In this document: one piece after another, positions 1-9,539 of the stretch
How the letters are laid out: each line of letters opens with the position of its first letter
Numbering within the stretch: the first letter of the stretch is position 1
NCBI RefSeq assembly: GCF_009176705.1
Contig: NZ_AP021847.1
Coordinates: 124,001-188,000, forward strand
Source: Pseudoalteromonas sp. A25
GTDB lineage: Bacteria > Pseudomonadota > Gammaproteobacteria > Enterobacterales > Alteromonadaceae
Direction: 5' to 3'
Length of the DNA: 64,000 nucleotides
The notes under the pieces: generated by a model
What the model was told of the DNA's origin: nothing
Seen by the model: the letters and a program-made list of their open reading frames with translations, nothing else
Database searches by the model: none
Translations under genes and position numbers: made by a program

Positions 1-277
1 GCTTATTAACAAACTTATGCCGCGTTTAAAAGGTGTAAGACAAGCCAAAGAAAGTAAATACATCATGCTGCATGCGCCAAAAGATAAACTCGATGAAATT
101 TGCGAATTGCTGCCAGGCACGGGTCAGCCAACTTTGTTAGCGCTTGCAGGCAGTGACGAATATGTTGCTTTGCACATGGTCAGCACCGAAACCTTGTTTT
201 GGGAAACAATGGAAGAGTTAAAAGCTTTGGGTGCAAACTCAATTCTTGTGATGCCAATTGAAAAGATGATGGAGTAA
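1..277 (+). CDS. hisG: ATP phosphoribosyltransferase, C-terminal part (cut by window edge)
   Basis: First enzyme of histidine synthesis; condenses ATP with PRPP and is feedback-inhibited by histidine. The reading frame is open from base 2 with no start in the window, so the gene begins upstream. About 91 C-terminal residues are visible. They match the end of long-form HisG, including [27 protein letters not shown] and the terminal [11 protein letters not shown], which belong to the C-terminal histidine-binding regulatory domain. The ATG at 17 is internal. hisD starts 5 bp after the stop, so this is the first visible gene of the his operon; any leader attenuator lies outside the window. Confidence 0.95.
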   Translation, partial: LINKLMPRLKGVRQAKESKYIMLHAPKDKLDEICELLPGTGQPTLLALAGSDEYVALHMVSTETLFWETMEELKALGANSILVMPIEKMME

Positions 278-282
278 TCCCC

Positions 283-1581
283 GTGATCCGTTGGAATGAG
301 GAAACACCCCAAACCCAGCAAGCGTTACTCACACGCCCTGCGGTTATGGCCAGTAAAACAGTCGAAAACAGCGTACTGAAAATAATAGAAGAAGTTGCGT
401 CTGAGGGGGACGCTGCCCTACTAAAATATGCTGAACTATTCGATAAAAGAGTGAACCCGCGCTTGGTTGTGCCACAAGATGAAATCGATAACAGCGCAGC
501 GCAGCTCAGTACAGAGCTTAAAAAAGCAATCGAACAGGCTTATGCAAACGTAAAAGCCTTTCACCAAGCACAGCAGCCAAAAGACATTAAACTCACCACC
601 AGCCCGGGCGTTGAGTGTGAACTGAAATATCAAGCGATCGATGCGATAGGATTATATGTGCCTGGAGGCAGCGCGCCTTTGCCTTCTTCAGTATTAATGC
701 AAGGGGTATGCGCGCAGCTAAGTGGTGCAAAAACTGTGGTTTTATGCACACCGGTTAATGGCGAAAGCCGTATATCACCTGCCATTTTATATGCTGCCAA
801 ACTATGCGGTATTACTACGGTGATAGAAAGTGGTGGTGCTGGTGCAATTGCGGCGATGGCGCTTGGCACGCAAAGTGTGCCTAAAGTAAACAAGGTTTTT
901 GGCCCTGGAAACAGCTACGTTACCATGGCAAAGCAGCTGCTAAGTCAATCGCAAACAGGCTTTGCGATTGATATGCCAGCGGGCCCATCTGAGGTGCTTA
1001 TTATTGCCGATGAGCGTGCTAACCCTGAATTTATTGCAGCAGACTTGTTGTCACAAGCCGAGCACGGTAGCGACTCTCAGGTTATTTTACTATGTAATAG
1101 CGAAGCCATCATTGAGCAAACACAGCGCGCGCTTGATGCACAGCTACAAGCGCTAACCCGACGTGATATTGCGCAAGCAGCTATGAACAACAGTGCGCTG
1201 ATATTAGTTAACTCACTCGAGCAAGCTTTTGATATCTCAGCGCAGTACGGGCCAGAGCATTTGATTTTACAACTTGCTGATGCCACCCCATACCTACCGC
1301 TAGTTAAAAACGCAGGCTCTGTGTTTGTTGGTGATTATACACCAGAATCTGCTGGGGATTATGCGTCTGGGACTAACCACGTGTTACCTACATATGGCTA
1401 CTCAAAAGTCTATTCTAGCCTAAATTTATTAGACTTTTATCGCACCTATACCGTGCAAAGCATTACAGCTCAAGGCCTTAAAAACTTAAGCAGTGCAATT
1501 GTGCCTTTAGCCGACGCTGAAGGATTAGATGCACACGCTAATGCCGTAAAAATTCGTCTAGAGGCGATGAACAATGACTAA
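283..1581 (+). CDS. hisD: histidinol dehydrogenase
   Basis: Zinc- and NAD-dependent enzyme that oxidises histidinol to histidine in the last two steps of the pathway. The 432 residues are full family length. Visible family blocks are LYVPGGSAPLPSSVLM, KVFGPGNSYVTMAKQ, DMPAGPSEVLI, the YGPEHL motif holding the catalytic Glu-His pair, and GDYASGTNHVLPT. The start is GTG at 283, five bases after the hisG stop. The 3' end overlaps hisC by 8 bp (ATGACTAA), which implies translational coupling inside the operon. Confidence 0.97.
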   Translation: MIRWNEETPQTQQALLTRPAVMASKTVENSVLKIIEEVASEGDAALLKYAELFDKRVNPRLVVPQDEIDNSAAQLSTELKKAIEQAYANVKAFHQAQQPKDIKLTTSPGVECELKYQAIDAIGLYVPGGSAPLPSSVLMQGVCAQLSGAKTVVLCTPVNGESRISPAILYAAKLCGITTVIESGGAGAIAAMALGTQSVPKVNKVFGPGNSYVTMAKQLLSQSQTGFAIDMPAGPSEVLIIADERANPEFIAADLLSQAEHGSDSQVILLCNSEAIIEQTQRALDAQLQALTRRDIAQAAMNNSALILVNSLEQAFDISAQYGPEHLILQLADATPYLPLVKNAGSVFVGDYTPESAGDYASGTNHVLPTYGYSKVYSSLNLLDFYRTYTVQSITAQGLKNLSSAIVPLADAEGLDAHANAVKIRLEAMNND

Positions 1582-2647
1582 GCAAGTATTTCCAAACAAT
1601 ATTCTTCCCGACAATATCAATGCGCTGGCCGCGTATAGTTCGGCAAAAAGCCAAAAGCTTACTGGCTCAACGTGGTTGAACGCCAACGAAAGCCCTTATA
1701 CAAAAACGTTTGAATTGAGCTTGTCTGATTTAAACCGCTACCCTGATCCGCAACCTGAAAACGTTATCAACGCTTATGCGCAATACGCAGGACTTGGCGC
1801 TGAACAAGTGCTGATGACCCGCGGAGCGGATGAAGGTATTGAACTTTTAGTACGCACTTACTGCGCAAGCGGCAAAGACAGCATTGCGTTATTTATGCCT
1901 ACGTACGGCATGTATAAGGTAACTGCTGATAGCCACAATGTTGCCATTAACGCTTTAACTCAAGAGCTATTACTTGAAGGGAGTGTTGAGCAGATTATTA
2001 CAGCGGTTGGGAACAGCAAATTAGTATTTATTTGTAACCCCAATAACCCTACTGGCAGCCTAACGCCACTGAATAAAATATCTGCAATCGCTAACGCACT
2101 AGAAAACAAAGCAATTGTCGTGGTAGACGAGGCCTATATAGAGTTTTGTCCGCAGCAAACCGCCACTACCCTATTACAGGAATTTGCTAATATCGTGGTT
2201 TTGCGCACTTTATCGAAAGCCTTTGCATTAGCAGGGCTCAGAACAGGCTTTATGTTGGCTAACACAGCGTTGTTAGCGCCAGTGCGCAAAGTAATTGCCC
2301 CTTATCCCGTATCTAGAGTTGTTGCAACAATAGCCGAACAAGCACTGCAAAGTGATGCAATTACCCAAATGCGCAGGCAAGTGACGATTTTAAATCGTGC
2401 CAAAGTAATACTGATGCAATGGCTAGAGTCATCGCCCGCTGTAAGCAAAGTTTTGAACGGACAAGGTAACTTTGTTACCGCGCAACTCAAAAACAAAGCC
2501 GATATAGACAAAGCCATGAAAGGTGGCCTTATCATGCGCCCGTTCACCCTATGCGAGCAAGATAATTGGCTGAGAATATCAATTGGTAATGAACAAGAAC
2601 TAGAACAAGTGAAGCTGTGGCTTGAAACACTTGGCAGCAAGCTTTAA
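1574..2647 (+). CDS. hisC: histidinol-phosphate aminotransferase
   Basis: PLP-dependent class I/II aminotransferase that makes histidinol phosphate from imidazole-acetol phosphate. Visible features are the NANESPY substrate block near residue 37, [11 protein letters not shown] (residues 152-162), VVDEAYIEF with the PLP-contacting Asp (D185), and [13 protein letters not shown] with the Schiff-base lysine K215. The 357 residues match E. coli HisC closely. Its start overlaps the end of hisD, and the hisB start follows 10 bp after its stop. Confidence 0.97.
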   Translation: MTKQVFPNNILPDNINALAAYSSAKSQKLTGSTWLNANESPYTKTFELSLSDLNRYPDPQPENVINAYAQYAGLGAEQVLMTRGADEGIELLVRTYCASGKDSIALFMPTYGMYKVTADSHNVAINALTQELLLEGSVEQIITAVGNSKLVFICNPNNPTGSLTPLNKISAIANALENKAIVVVDEAYIEFCPQQTATTLLQEFANIVVLRTLSKAFALAGLRTGFMLANTALLAPVRKVIAPYPVSRVVATIAEQALQSDAITQMRRQVTILNRAKVILMQWLESSPAVSKVLNGQGNFVTAQLKNKADIDKAMKGGLIMRPFTLCEQDNWLRISIGNEQELEQVKLWLETLGSKL

Positions 2648-2657
2648 AGGAACAACC

Positions 2658-3719
2658 ATGAGTAACCCCTATTTATTTATAGACCGTGATGGCACTTTGA
2701 TTGACGAGCCGATTACCGACAAGCAAGTTGATAGTCTTGAAAAGCTGGTACTCTTGCCCAACGTGATCCCGGCACTTTTACAGCTGCAAGCAGCTGGATA
2801 TAAATTAGTTATGGTATCTAACCAAGATGGTTTAGGCACCAATAGCTTTCCGATTGCTGATTTTGATATCGCACAAAATAAGATGATGGAAATTTTTACC
2901 AGTCAAGGGATTAAATTTGATGAGGTATTAATTTGCCCGCACTTTAATGAAGACAATTGCCAGTGTAGAAAACCCAAAACAGGCCTACTCACCGAGCTGA
3001 TGCGCTCAGGTAAAGTGGATTTAGAGCGCTCTTATGTGATTGGTGACCGCCAAACCGACATCGGCCTTGCTGAAAATTTATGTATTCAGGGCATATTATA
3101 TGACGGAGATTGGCCAGCCATTGTTACACAGCTGACTACACAAAACCGCACTGCTTGCGTAACTCGAAATACAAAAGAAACACAAATTTGCGTCAGTGCT
3201 AATTTGGATCAAAACGCCAATGGCGAAATAAATACCGGACTTGGCTTTTTTGATCACATGTTAGATCAAATTCGTACCCACGCTAATATCGGGTTAAACA
3301 TCAAAGCCAGTGGCGATCTGCATATTGACGAACACCACCTAGTGGAAGATGTTGGCATAGCGCTTGGGCAAGTATTAAAGCGTGCTTTAGGCACCAAATC
3401 ACAAATAGCACGTTATGGTTTCGCGCTTCCTATGGATGAGTGTAAAGCCGAGTGTCAGCTTGATTTATCAGGCCGTGCCTCCTTTGTACTCAATGCCAAC
3501 TTTAGTCGCGAAAAGGTCGGCGACTTAGATGTGCAAATGGTTGAGCACTTTTTCAAATCGCTTGCGGATAATGCCCAAGTAAGTTTGATCCTCTCAGTGA
3601 CCGATGGTAATTGTCACCATCAAGTTGAAGGCTTGTTTAAGGCATTTGCGCGTGCGCTCAGAATGGCAATTGCGCAAGACTTACAGCAGCAAACCGCAAG
3701 CTCTAAGGGGTGCTTATGA
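2658..3719 (+). CDS. hisB: bifunctional histidinol-phosphatase / imidazoleglycerol-phosphate dehydratase
   Basis: Fusion enzyme catalysing pathway steps 7 and 9, the enterobacterial/gammaproteobacterial arrangement. The N-terminal half (about residues 1-165) is a HAD phosphatase with [10 protein letters not shown] and a Cys/His zinc loop ([14 protein letters not shown]). The C-terminal half is IGP dehydratase with [26 protein letters not shown] and [16 protein letters not shown], whose histidines bind the two Mn ions. I chose ATG 2658 because AAGGA lies 6 bp upstream and [12 protein letters not shown] is the conserved N-terminus; an in-frame upstream start at 2622 lies inside hisC. The stop overlaps the hisH start. 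Confidence 0.96.
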   Translation: MSNPYLFIDRDGTLIDEPITDKQVDSLEKLVLLPNVIPALLQLQAAGYKLVMVSNQDGLGTNSFPIADFDIAQNKMMEIFTSQGIKFDEVLICPHFNEDNCQCRKPKTGLLTELMRSGKVDLERSYVIGDRQTDIGLAENLCIQGILYDGDWPAIVTQLTTQNRTACVTRNTKETQICVSANLDQNANGEINTGLGFFDHMLDQIRTHANIGLNIKASGDLHIDEHHLVEDVGIALGQVLKRALGTKSQIARYGFALPMDECKAECQLDLSGRASFVLNANFSREKVGDLDVQMVEHFFKSLADNAQVSLILSVTDGNCHHQVEGLFKAFARALRMAIAQDLQQQTASSKGCL

Positions 3720-4309
3720 TTGCCATAATTAACACCGGCTGTGCCAACATAAACTCCGTACGCTTCGCATTTGAGCGTTTAGGCGTAACCCCAGAAGTGA
3801 TAACAGACCCTGCTCAGCTTGCTCATTTTGACCGCGCGATTTTACCCGGTGTTGGTCATGCCAAAGTTGCCATGGAGCGTTTAAAGCAAGGTGGTTGGCA
3901 ACAAGCAATAGCCGAGTACGACAAGCCGCTTATGGGAATTTGTTTAGGTATGCAACTGCTTTGTGAGCATACCGATGAAGGGGATGTTTCGTGTTTAGGC
4001 ATGATCCCTGGCAACGTAGGGCTATTAGAAGTAGGCGAGCTTACTTCCCCTCACATGGGTTGGAACAATTTATGTGAAGTAAAACCACATCCACTGACAA
4101 AAGGACTTAGCGCACAACAACAAGTGTACTTTGTACACAGCTTTGCGCATACGCCAAACGAAGCAACATTGGCGCAAGGAGAATATGGCAGTGCATTTTC
4201 TGCCATTGTTGCAAAAGACAACTATGCGGGTATGCAATTTCACCCGGAGCGCAGTGCTAAAGTTGGCGCGCAGCTGTTACAAAACTTTATCGATTGGCAA
4301 TTGCCCTAA
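3716..4309 (+). CDS. hisH: imidazole glycerol phosphate synthase, glutaminase subunit
   Basis: Class I glutamine amidotransferase that supplies ammonia to HisF. The nucleophile C76 sits in GICLGMQLL, and the His/Glu of the triad in FHPERS (H176, E178). LPGVGHA near residue 43 is the usual oxyanion-region block. The product is 197 residues. I prefer ATG 3716, which gives the ATGA overlap with the hisB stop and the motif AAGGGG 5 bp upstream, over the in-frame GTG at 3710. It forms a heterodimer with HisF, two genes downstream. Confidence 0.96.
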   Translation: MIAIINTGCANINSVRFAFERLGVTPEVITDPAQLAHFDRAILPGVGHAKVAMERLKQGGWQQAIAEYDKPLMGICLGMQLLCEHTDEGDVSCLGMIPGNVGLLEVGELTSPHMGWNNLCEVKPHPLTKGLSAQQQVYFVHSFAHTPNEATLAQGEYGSAFSAIVAKDNYAGMQFHPERSAKVGAQLLQNFIDWQLP

Positions 4310-4317
4310 GGATACAC

Positions 4318-5052
4318 ATGATCATTCCAGCACTTGATGTATTACAAAATCAAATCGTACGTCTTTATCAAGGCAAATATGACACCGCTCAATTTTATCC
4401 TTATGAACTTGGGCAGAGACTACAAAAATATCAAAACAGTGGCGCACAAAAACTGCATTTAGTTGATTTAGAAGGTGCACGCGACCCACAAAAAAAACAG
4501 TGGTTACAAATTCAAGCCGCCACCAAAGCTTTGAATGTGCCTTATCAAGTTGGTGGCGGTATTCGCAGCTTTGATGATGTAAAGCAATGGCTTGAAGCCG
4601 GTGCAAACCAAGTTGTTATCGGCTCGATGGCTGTTGACAAACAGCAAGAGGTCGCAATGTGGATACAAGAATTTGGTGCTGAGCGGTTTGTGATTGCACT
4701 TGATGTCAACCAGACCGAAACAGGTTGGGCAACCGCGACACATGGCTGGCTGGCGGGTGGCCAAGACAACTTATTTGAGTTAGTAGACTTTTATTATGCT
4801 CTGGGTGTGGTTGACTTTCTATGCACGGACATCAGTAAAGATGGCACCATGACTGGTCCCTCTTTTAAACTCTACGAGCAATTAGTAGCACATAATACGC
4901 AAATTAAAGTTCAAGCATCTGGAGGCGTCAGCTCTTTAGAAGACATTGAAAAACTGAGTCGTATAGGCGTAGGCGGAGTCATTTTAGGCAAATCTCTACT
5001 TGATGGAGTATTCACAGTTGAGGAGGCGTTGGCATGTTATCAAAACGCATAA
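4318..5052 (+). CDS. hisA: ProFAR isomerase (phosphoribosylformimino-AICAR-P isomerase)
   Basis: TIM-barrel isomerase of the fourth step. The N-terminal catalytic Asp is in MIIPALDV (D7) and the second in FVIALDVN near residue 129. Phosphate-binding glycines appear as [10 protein letters not shown] and [12 protein letters not shown]. The length of 244 residues matches E. coli HisA (245). Start ATG 4318 has TAAGGA 5 bp upstream, formed by the end of hisH; in-frame codons upstream at 4294 are inside hisH. The 3' end overlaps hisF by 19 bp. Confidence 0.96.
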   Translation: MIIPALDVLQNQIVRLYQGKYDTAQFYPYELGQRLQKYQNSGAQKLHLVDLEGARDPQKKQWLQIQAATKALNVPYQVGGGIRSFDDVKQWLEAGANQVVIGSMAVDKQQEVAMWIQEFGAERFVIALDVNQTETGWATATHGWLAGGQDNLFELVDFYYALGVVDFLCTDISKDGTMTGPSFKLYEQLVAHNTQIKVQASGGVSSLEDIEKLSRIGVGGVILGKSLLDGVFTVEEALACYQNA

Positions 5053-5813
5053 TTCCTTGTTTAGATGTTAAAAATGGCCAAGTTGTTAAAGGGGTAAAAT
5101 TTAAAGGCCATGAAGTTGTTGGAGATATTCTTGAACTCGCGCAACTATATAGCCAAGCGGGTGCTGACGAGTTAGTCTTTTATGAAATAAGCGCCAGTGT
5201 TGAAAAACGCTTACTAGATGTGGATTGGGTCAGTAACATCGCCAAACACATTGATATCCCGTTTTGCGTTGCCGGCGGCATTAAATCCGTGGCTGATGCT
5301 GCAAAAGTGTTAGAGCAAGGCGCTGACAAAATCAGTATTAACAGCCCAGCCATTGCAAGACCGCAACTAATTAAAGAACTGCACGATGAATTTGGTAAGC
5401 AGTGCGTGGTGGTTGGCATAGATAGCTTTTACGATGAAAATACAGGTGATTACCTTGTTTATCAACTTACCGGAGATCCCAATGCATCGAGTCGTACTCG
5501 CTATAAAACCCAGCAATGGGTCGAAATGGTGCAAGAGCTTGGCGCTGGGGAAATCGTGCTTAACTGCATGAACCAAGATGGGGTTCGAAAAGGCTATGAT
5601 AACGCGCAACTTAGCCTGATCAGACGCATGTGCGACATTCCATTAATCGCTTCGGGAGGTGCTGGCAACATGCAAGATTTTGCCGATGTATTCAAGCAAA
5701 GTCAGGTTGATGGAGCGCTTGCCGCGAGTGTTTTTCATAAAAACATTATTGATATTGGTGAACTAAAAACGTATTTAAACGAACAACAAGTGGCGGTGCG
5801 ATTATGCAATTAA
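5034..5813 (+). CDS. hisF: imidazole glycerol phosphate synthase, cyclase subunit
   Basis: TIM-barrel cyclase that uses HisH-derived ammonia to make imidazole glycerol phosphate and AICAR. The two catalytic aspartates are visible at D11 (RIIPCLDV) and D130 (VVVGIDSF). Phosphate-binding loops are [11 protein letters not shown] and [12 protein letters not shown]. The 259 residues match the family. A GAGGAGG sequence-like purine stretch (gttgaggaggcg) just upstream at about 5018-5029 serves as ribosome binding site inside the hisA coding region. The end overlaps hisIE by 10 bp. Confidence 0.97.
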   Translation: MLSKRIIPCLDVKNGQVVKGVKFKGHEVVGDILELAQLYSQAGADELVFYEISASVEKRLLDVDWVSNIAKHIDIPFCVAGGIKSVADAAKVLEQGADKISINSPAIARPQLIKELHDEFGKQCVVVGIDSFYDENTGDYLVYQLTGDPNASSRTRYKTQQWVEMVQELGAGEIVLNCMNQDGVRKGYDNAQLSLIRRMCDIPLIASGGAGNMQDFADVFKQSQVDGALAASVFHKNIIDIGELKTYLNEQQVAVRLCN

Positions 5814-6421
5814 CTCCAGATAACCTATCACAACTTGATTTTGAAAAAAGCCCGATGATGCCAGCTATTGTGCAAGATGCTGCTACGGGTCAGATACTAA
5901 TGCAAGGCTTTATGAATGAAGAAGCGATTGCTGCAACATTTGAAAAACAACTTGTTACTTTTTATTCTCGCTCTAAAGAAAGACTTTGGACTAAAGGAGA
6001 AGCGTCTAACAATGTATTAAAGCTGATAAGCGCACACACTGATTGCGATCAAGACTCGATTTTAATCCTCGCCTTACCCGAAGGGCCAACATGTCACTTA
6101 GGGACGCAAAGCTGTTTTGCCGACGCGAAACCCGCTACTAGCTTTTTAGCTCAATTAGAGCAAGTCATCATTGCCCGTAAAAATGATGACCCTAATAGCA
6201 GTTACACAGCATCCTTATTTGCCAAAGACATCAGCAGAAGCTGCCAAAAAGTCGGCGAGGAAGGCGTTGAAGTTGCGCTTGCAGCCATGAAGCAGGACAA
6301 AGAAGAGCTGATCAACGAGTCAGCAGACTTACTTTATCACTTATTGGTTTTATTACAGCGCAGCGACAGCAGTTTAAAAGAGGTTGTTGATTGTTTAGAA
6401 AGCCGCCATAAACCAAGCTGA
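5804..6421 (+). CDS. hisI: bifunctional phosphoribosyl-AMP cyclohydrolase / phosphoribosyl-ATP pyrophosphatase
   Basis: Fusion enzyme for steps 2 and 3 of the pathway. The N-terminal cyclohydrolase (about residues 1-115) shows [38 protein letters not shown] and [12 protein letters not shown], with the zinc and magnesium ligands. The C-terminal pyrophosphohydrolase has [14 protein letters not shown] and [17 protein letters not shown], an all-alpha EExxE-type metal site. The 205 residues match E. coli HisIE. It is the last gene of the operon; a long inverted repeat follows at 6433-6485. Confidence 0.97.
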   Translation: MQLTPDNLSQLDFEKSPMMPAIVQDAATGQILMQGFMNEEAIAATFEKQLVTFYSRSKERLWTKGEASNNVLKLISAHTDCDQDSILILALPEGPTCHLGTQSCFADAKPATSFLAQLEQVIIARKNDDPNSSYTASLFAKDISRSCQKVGEEGVEVALAAMKQDKEELINESADLLYHLLVLLQRSDSSLKEVVDCLESRHKPS

Positions 6422-6432
6422 TACTAGCCTTT

Positions 6433-6485
6433 ACGTTTTACCGTGGTATGCTTGTCGCTTAATCGCAAGTTCCTTGGTAAAACGT
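6433..6485 (+). terminator. long stem-loop after the his operon
   Basis: A perfect 10-bp inverted repeat, ACGTTTTACC (6433-6442) and GGTAAAACGT (6476-6485), encloses an inner stem CTTGtCG/CGCAAG at 6451-6469. It starts 12 bases after the hisI stop and is followed by a T-rich but not continuous tail. It may end or protect the his transcript. I see no canonical U-tract, so the terminator reading is tentative. Confidence 0.45.
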
Positions 6486-6664
6486 TTAATGTTTATTTAT
6501 ATTCAAGGTTTTATGCTTGCTTTTATAGCAACTCGTTTAGTTAGGCTATCTGTTTTGAGCAAAGGAACCTTCTCGGAAGCTAACGGCGCCCCTCTCAATT
6601 ATTTAGGGTTACTGCGAATTGCGACAATCCATGCCGATAACTGTCATATAAAGAGCGACGAATC

Positions 6665-7435
6665 ATGAATACACAACCTCCTATTTATTTAATCAATTTA
6701 GACCAAAGTACAGATCGGTTAGATAAAAGTAGCGCAAGGTTGAAAGAACAAGGTCTCACGTTTGAGAGGATATCAGGAGTTTATGGTAAAACGCTCAGTG
6801 ATATAGACTTAATTAAAAATTATCAACCTATGCTCAATAAGCAACTATTTTATAGGCCTTTGAGCAAAGGCGAGATAGGCTGCTATATGAGCCATAGAAA
6901 AGCATGGCAAGCCATTGTTGATAACAAACATCCCTACGCGATAGTAATGGAAGATGACTTTCGATTAGTCGGTGACCTAAGTGATGTGTTTGCGACAATT
7001 GAGTGCCTCCCCGTTGATTGGCAATTGCTCAAACTTGCTGCTTACGAAAACAGAACTCGCCCCATTGCTTTTTCCCATTCGGTCAATGAGAAATTTGAGT
7101 TAGTTGTACACAAAAAAGCCATGACGGGATGCTGTGCTCAAGCAATTAGCTACGAAGGGGCTAAAACTTTACTTGCAGCAACTGAACAGTTTGCTCGACC
7201 TGTCGATACAGATCTTCAGCATGTTTGGGAAACAAAAGTTGCTGTGTATTCTTTAATGCCATATTACATCGAACAAGATCTTGGTTTTGATAGTGATATT
7301 AGTGCAGCATCAGGGACTAAAAAAGTTAAAAAGCGCTTTTGGAAGCGTAAATGGCTACAATTAAAAGAAAAAATAACAAATAAAAATGCCACGACACAGA
7401 TAATTGATACTTTAAAAAAGCAATTAAATAAATAA
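6665..7435 (+). CDS. glycosyltransferase family 25 (LPS-type) protein
   Basis: Glycosyltransferase family 25 proteins add hexoses, often galactose, to lipooligosaccharide or other surface glycans. Visible signatures are IYLINLDQSTDRL near the N-terminus, GEIGCYMSHRKAWQ near residue 75 and the nucleotide-sugar/metal motif AIVMEDDF near residue 97. The length of 256 residues is typical. The C-terminal 35 residues are strongly basic, consistent with membrane-surface association in the cytoplasm. No other glycan gene is adjacent, so the acceptor cannot be inferred. Confidence 0.85.
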   Translation: MNTQPPIYLINLDQSTDRLDKSSARLKEQGLTFERISGVYGKTLSDIDLIKNYQPMLNKQLFYRPLSKGEIGCYMSHRKAWQAIVDNKHPYAIVMEDDFRLVGDLSDVFATIECLPVDWQLLKLAAYENRTRPIAFSHSVNEKFELVVHKKAMTGCCAQAISYEGAKTLLAATEQFARPVDTDLQHVWETKVAVYSLMPYYIEQDLGFDSDISAASGTKKVKKRFWKRKWLQLKEKITNKNATTQIIDTLKKQLNK

Positions 7436-7483
7436 CGAATAGATAGCCAAAGTTAAATAAAGCAAACCTTAAGTAAAAAATCT

Positions 7484-7512
7484 TTGACACGCTCAAAAAA
7501 CCATCTTACGAT
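7484..7512 (+). promoter_or_regulatory. sigma-70 promoter of the membrane protein / XRE pair
   Basis: TTGACA (7484-7489) and TACGAT (7507-7512) are separated by 17 bp. The predicted transcription start near 7519 falls on the first in-frame ATG (7518), so translation must start downstream at 7551. Confidence 0.6.
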
Positions 7513-7550
7513 AGTTAATGTCAAAAATATTTTACTTTAGGTTAAAAAAA

Positions 7551-8051
7551 ATGACTCGCAAAGCACAGTTAAAAGAATTTCTACAAAGTATTAGCTTTAG
7601 AGAGCTAACACTAACGATTGACTTACTGGTCAGTGTTTATATCTCGTATATCTATATAATTAGCTTGATAAATGCTACAGCAGAACAATTAGCATCGGTA
7701 TCTTGGTTATCGGGGTTATTATTAGAAGTTCTCACGTATTCTGTTATCCTCATGGTTTCGAGCTACCTCTTGTTGGCATTCATTAGTGACGATGAGCTTA
7801 AACAACCATTAGACGTTCGAGAAAAGCAAATTAATTTGGTTGGCTATAAATCCAAAGCCCATATTTTACAAGCTGGAATTTGCGTTGCGATTTTCCAGTA
7901 CCAAGCAGAAGCTAATGGCTGGGGACCAGCCATAGAGTACAACATTCCATATTTACCTATGCATGTAATGGTCGGCGCGTTTTTACTCGCCGAGATAGCG
8001 AACTATGCAGCACAGTTATACAAAGGCAGAACGGGCCAGATCTATGAGTAA
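7551..8051 (+). CDS. small multi-pass membrane protein, partner of the following XRE regulator
   Basis: Unknown function. The 166-residue protein has about four hydrophobic segments: near residues 22-42 (LTIDLLVSVYISYIYII), 60-85, 105-125 and 137-152, with polar loops. I start it at ATG 7551 because AGGT lies 8 bp upstream, whereas ATG 7518 coincides with the predicted transcript start and lacks a ribosome site. It overlaps the XRE-type regulator by 8 bp. Such membrane-protein/XRE pairs occur widely, and the partner often controls its own operon, but I do not recognise the family. Confidence 0.7.
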   Translation: MTRKAQLKEFLQSISFRELTLTIDLLVSVYISYIYIISLINATAEQLASVSWLSGLLLEVLTYSVILMVSSYLLLAFISDDELKQPLDVREKQINLVGYKSKAHILQAGICVAIFQYQAEANGWGPAIEYNIPYLPMHVMVGAFLLAEIANYAAQLYKGRTGQIYE

Positions 8052-8277
8052 TGCAAAAGACACTTTTGAGATCACTAACTCAATTCGCACCTTAAGATTT
8101 TTAAACAATGAAATGACCCAAAAACAACTGGCCGATATAATCGGCGTAACACGCCAAACAGTTATGGCCATAGAAGCAAATAAATATTCCCCGTCTTTAG
8201 AGGTCGCTTTTAAAATAGCAGCGGTGTTTAACTTACCTTTAGAGGAGGTATTTCAGTATCGAGCAAAGCAAACTTAG
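8044..8277 (+). CDS. XRE-family helix-turn-helix regulator (YozG/Cro type)
   Basis: The small DNA-binding protein has 77 residues. The helix-turn-helix is clear: MTQKQLADIIGVTRQTVMAI (about residues 25-44), followed by NKYSPSLEVAFKIAAVFNLPLEEVF, the typical third and fourth helices of short Cro/CI regulators. The start ATG 8044 overlaps the end of the membrane-protein gene, implying coupled translation. It probably controls the promoter at 7484-7512, but I see no unambiguous operator there. No toxin partner is evident. Confidence 0.85.
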   Translation: MSNAKDTFEITNSIRTLRFLNNEMTQKQLADIIGVTRQTVMAIEANKYSPSLEVAFKIAAVFNLPLEEVFQYRAKQT

Positions 8278-8364
8278 GCCTGTTTTATTTAACAAGCGTT
8301 TAAACCCTTTGCTAGCTTGCAGCGTCAAAGTCTTAAAATAACAAAAAACACAGGACTGTTTACC

Positions 8365-8985
8365 ATGAAATATCAACTATTAAAACTGGCACTAATCATC
8401 ACAGCTTTACCTGCTGCGTGCTCAAAGCCCCCTGTTGACTGCTCAGCATACAGCAATCAACAAAACTCACTATATATTCTCCCTTACCAGCCTGGAGAGT
8501 CGTACAAGGTAGAAGTGTCGACCGGACATTATAGAAAATCAAACAAAGGCGTCGGCTTGTATGCGATTGATTTTAATATGCCAATTGGCACAAAAGTAGT
8601 AGCTTCACGCAGCGGCGAGGTTGTCGCAGTACAGGAGTCTTTTGAAGACTATAATGGCGAAGATCTCAAAGAGAATTACATTTTTATACGCCATAATGAT
8701 GGCACCATTGCTCGTTACTTTCACCTCACACACCAAGGGGCTCTCGTCTCAGAAGGAGACACCATTGAAGCAGGGCAAGTGATCGGCTTAAGTGGTAATA
8801 CAGGCCAAAGTGGTGGTCCACATTTACACTTTGATGTGCAGCAGTGTGGCCCAAATTTACCGCCAAACTACAATAAATTACCGTGTGGCCAAACTATCCC
8901 AATCACATTCAATAATACTATTGCGCATGAATGTGGAGTTGAAAAAGGCAAACACTACCGAGCTGCTGAGCCCTCGCATTCTTAA
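8365..8985 (+). CDS. M23-family metallopeptidase, envelope-targeted
   Basis: LytM-type zinc peptidases cut peptidoglycan cross-links or related glycine-rich peptides. The protein begins with a signal sequence (residues 1-18) ending in LPAAC, possibly a non-standard lipobox. The peptidase domain contains LYAIDFNMPIGTKVVASRSG, with the metal-binding Asp, and GGPHLHFDVQ, with the HxH motif. The first zinc His is probably the one in TGHYRKSNKG, further upstream than in classical LytM. I start at ATG 8365 (CAGGA 9 bp upstream) rather than at an earlier codon at 8317. It converges on the cytochrome b561 gene with 5 bp between stops. Confidence 0.82.
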   Translation: MKYQLLKLALIITALPAACSKPPVDCSAYSNQQNSLYILPYQPGESYKVEVSTGHYRKSNKGVGLYAIDFNMPIGTKVVASRSGEVVAVQESFEDYNGEDLKENYIFIRHNDGTIARYFHLTHQGALVSEGDTIEAGQVIGLSGNTGQSGGPHLHFDVQQCGPNLPPNYNKLPCGQTIPITFNNTIAHECGVEKGKHYRAAEPSHS

Positions 8986-8990
8986 CGAAA

Positions 8991-9539
8991 TTAAAGCATT
9001 CTTTGTAATATTCGATTGCCCGAACGCTGGTGTTTTAACAGCGCACCTAGATGTAAAATGATAAACACCAGCAGCACATAACTACTGTATTGATGAATGT
9101 CAGAATAGACATTCAACCATTGAGGATCTGTAATAATCGGCATCATTGTAAACAACCCAAAAATACCAAATGGTCTGTTCATCATCAACATGCCAGAGCA
9201 CAACAGGGTTGCTATCAAAATATACATGCATATGTGGGCAGCGTTCGCCATCTTGATTTGCGCTGGTGACAACATGTCACCATAGTGAGGCTTTTTGGTT
9301 CGTAGCACATGTAAAACCCGCATTACAAACAAAGGTATATATAGCGCTGTAAGAGATACATTGAAATCCGTAATAAAGCGTTTAATTACTTGCATCGAAT
9401 GTGCTTGATCCAAATGAAGAGCAGATAACAAACTAACGTATAAACCCGACAACATCGCCCAAACTATCACTACCGCCGAGATCCAGTGTAATGTTCTAGC
9501 TGTGCTGTCGAATTTAACGGTTTTATCTTCCATAGTCAT
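8991..9539 (-). CDS. cytochrome b561 family protein
   Basis: A di-heme inner-membrane cytochrome b of the bacterial b561 type that transfers electrons between quinol and periplasmic acceptors. The 182 residues contain four hydrophobic helices with histidines in the expected places: ARTLHWISA in helix 1, AHSMQ, HICMYILIA, and DIHQYSSYVLLVFIILHLGALLKH at the end. The length suits the family (about 175-185). The start could be the ATG at 9539 or two codons later; neither has a strong ribosome site. No partner gene is adjacent. Confidence 0.82.
   Translation of the reverse strand: MTMEDKTVKFDSTARTLHWISAVVIVWAMLSGLYVSLLSALHLDQAHSMQVIKRFITDFNVSLTALYIPLFVMRVLHVLRTKKPHYGDMLSPAQIKMANAAHICMYILIATLLCSGMLMMNRPFGIFGLFTMMPIITDPQWLNVYSDIHQYSSYVLLVFIILHLGALLKHQRSGNRILQRML

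Noticed and set aside
6433..6485. Integron attC site
   Set aside because: The repeat ends in GTTTAAT, not the GTTRRRY core, and no integrase or cassette series is present.
6474..6668. 64-residue frame after hisI
   Set aside because: No ribosome site, no family look, and it overlaps the stem-loop and the glycosyltransferase start.
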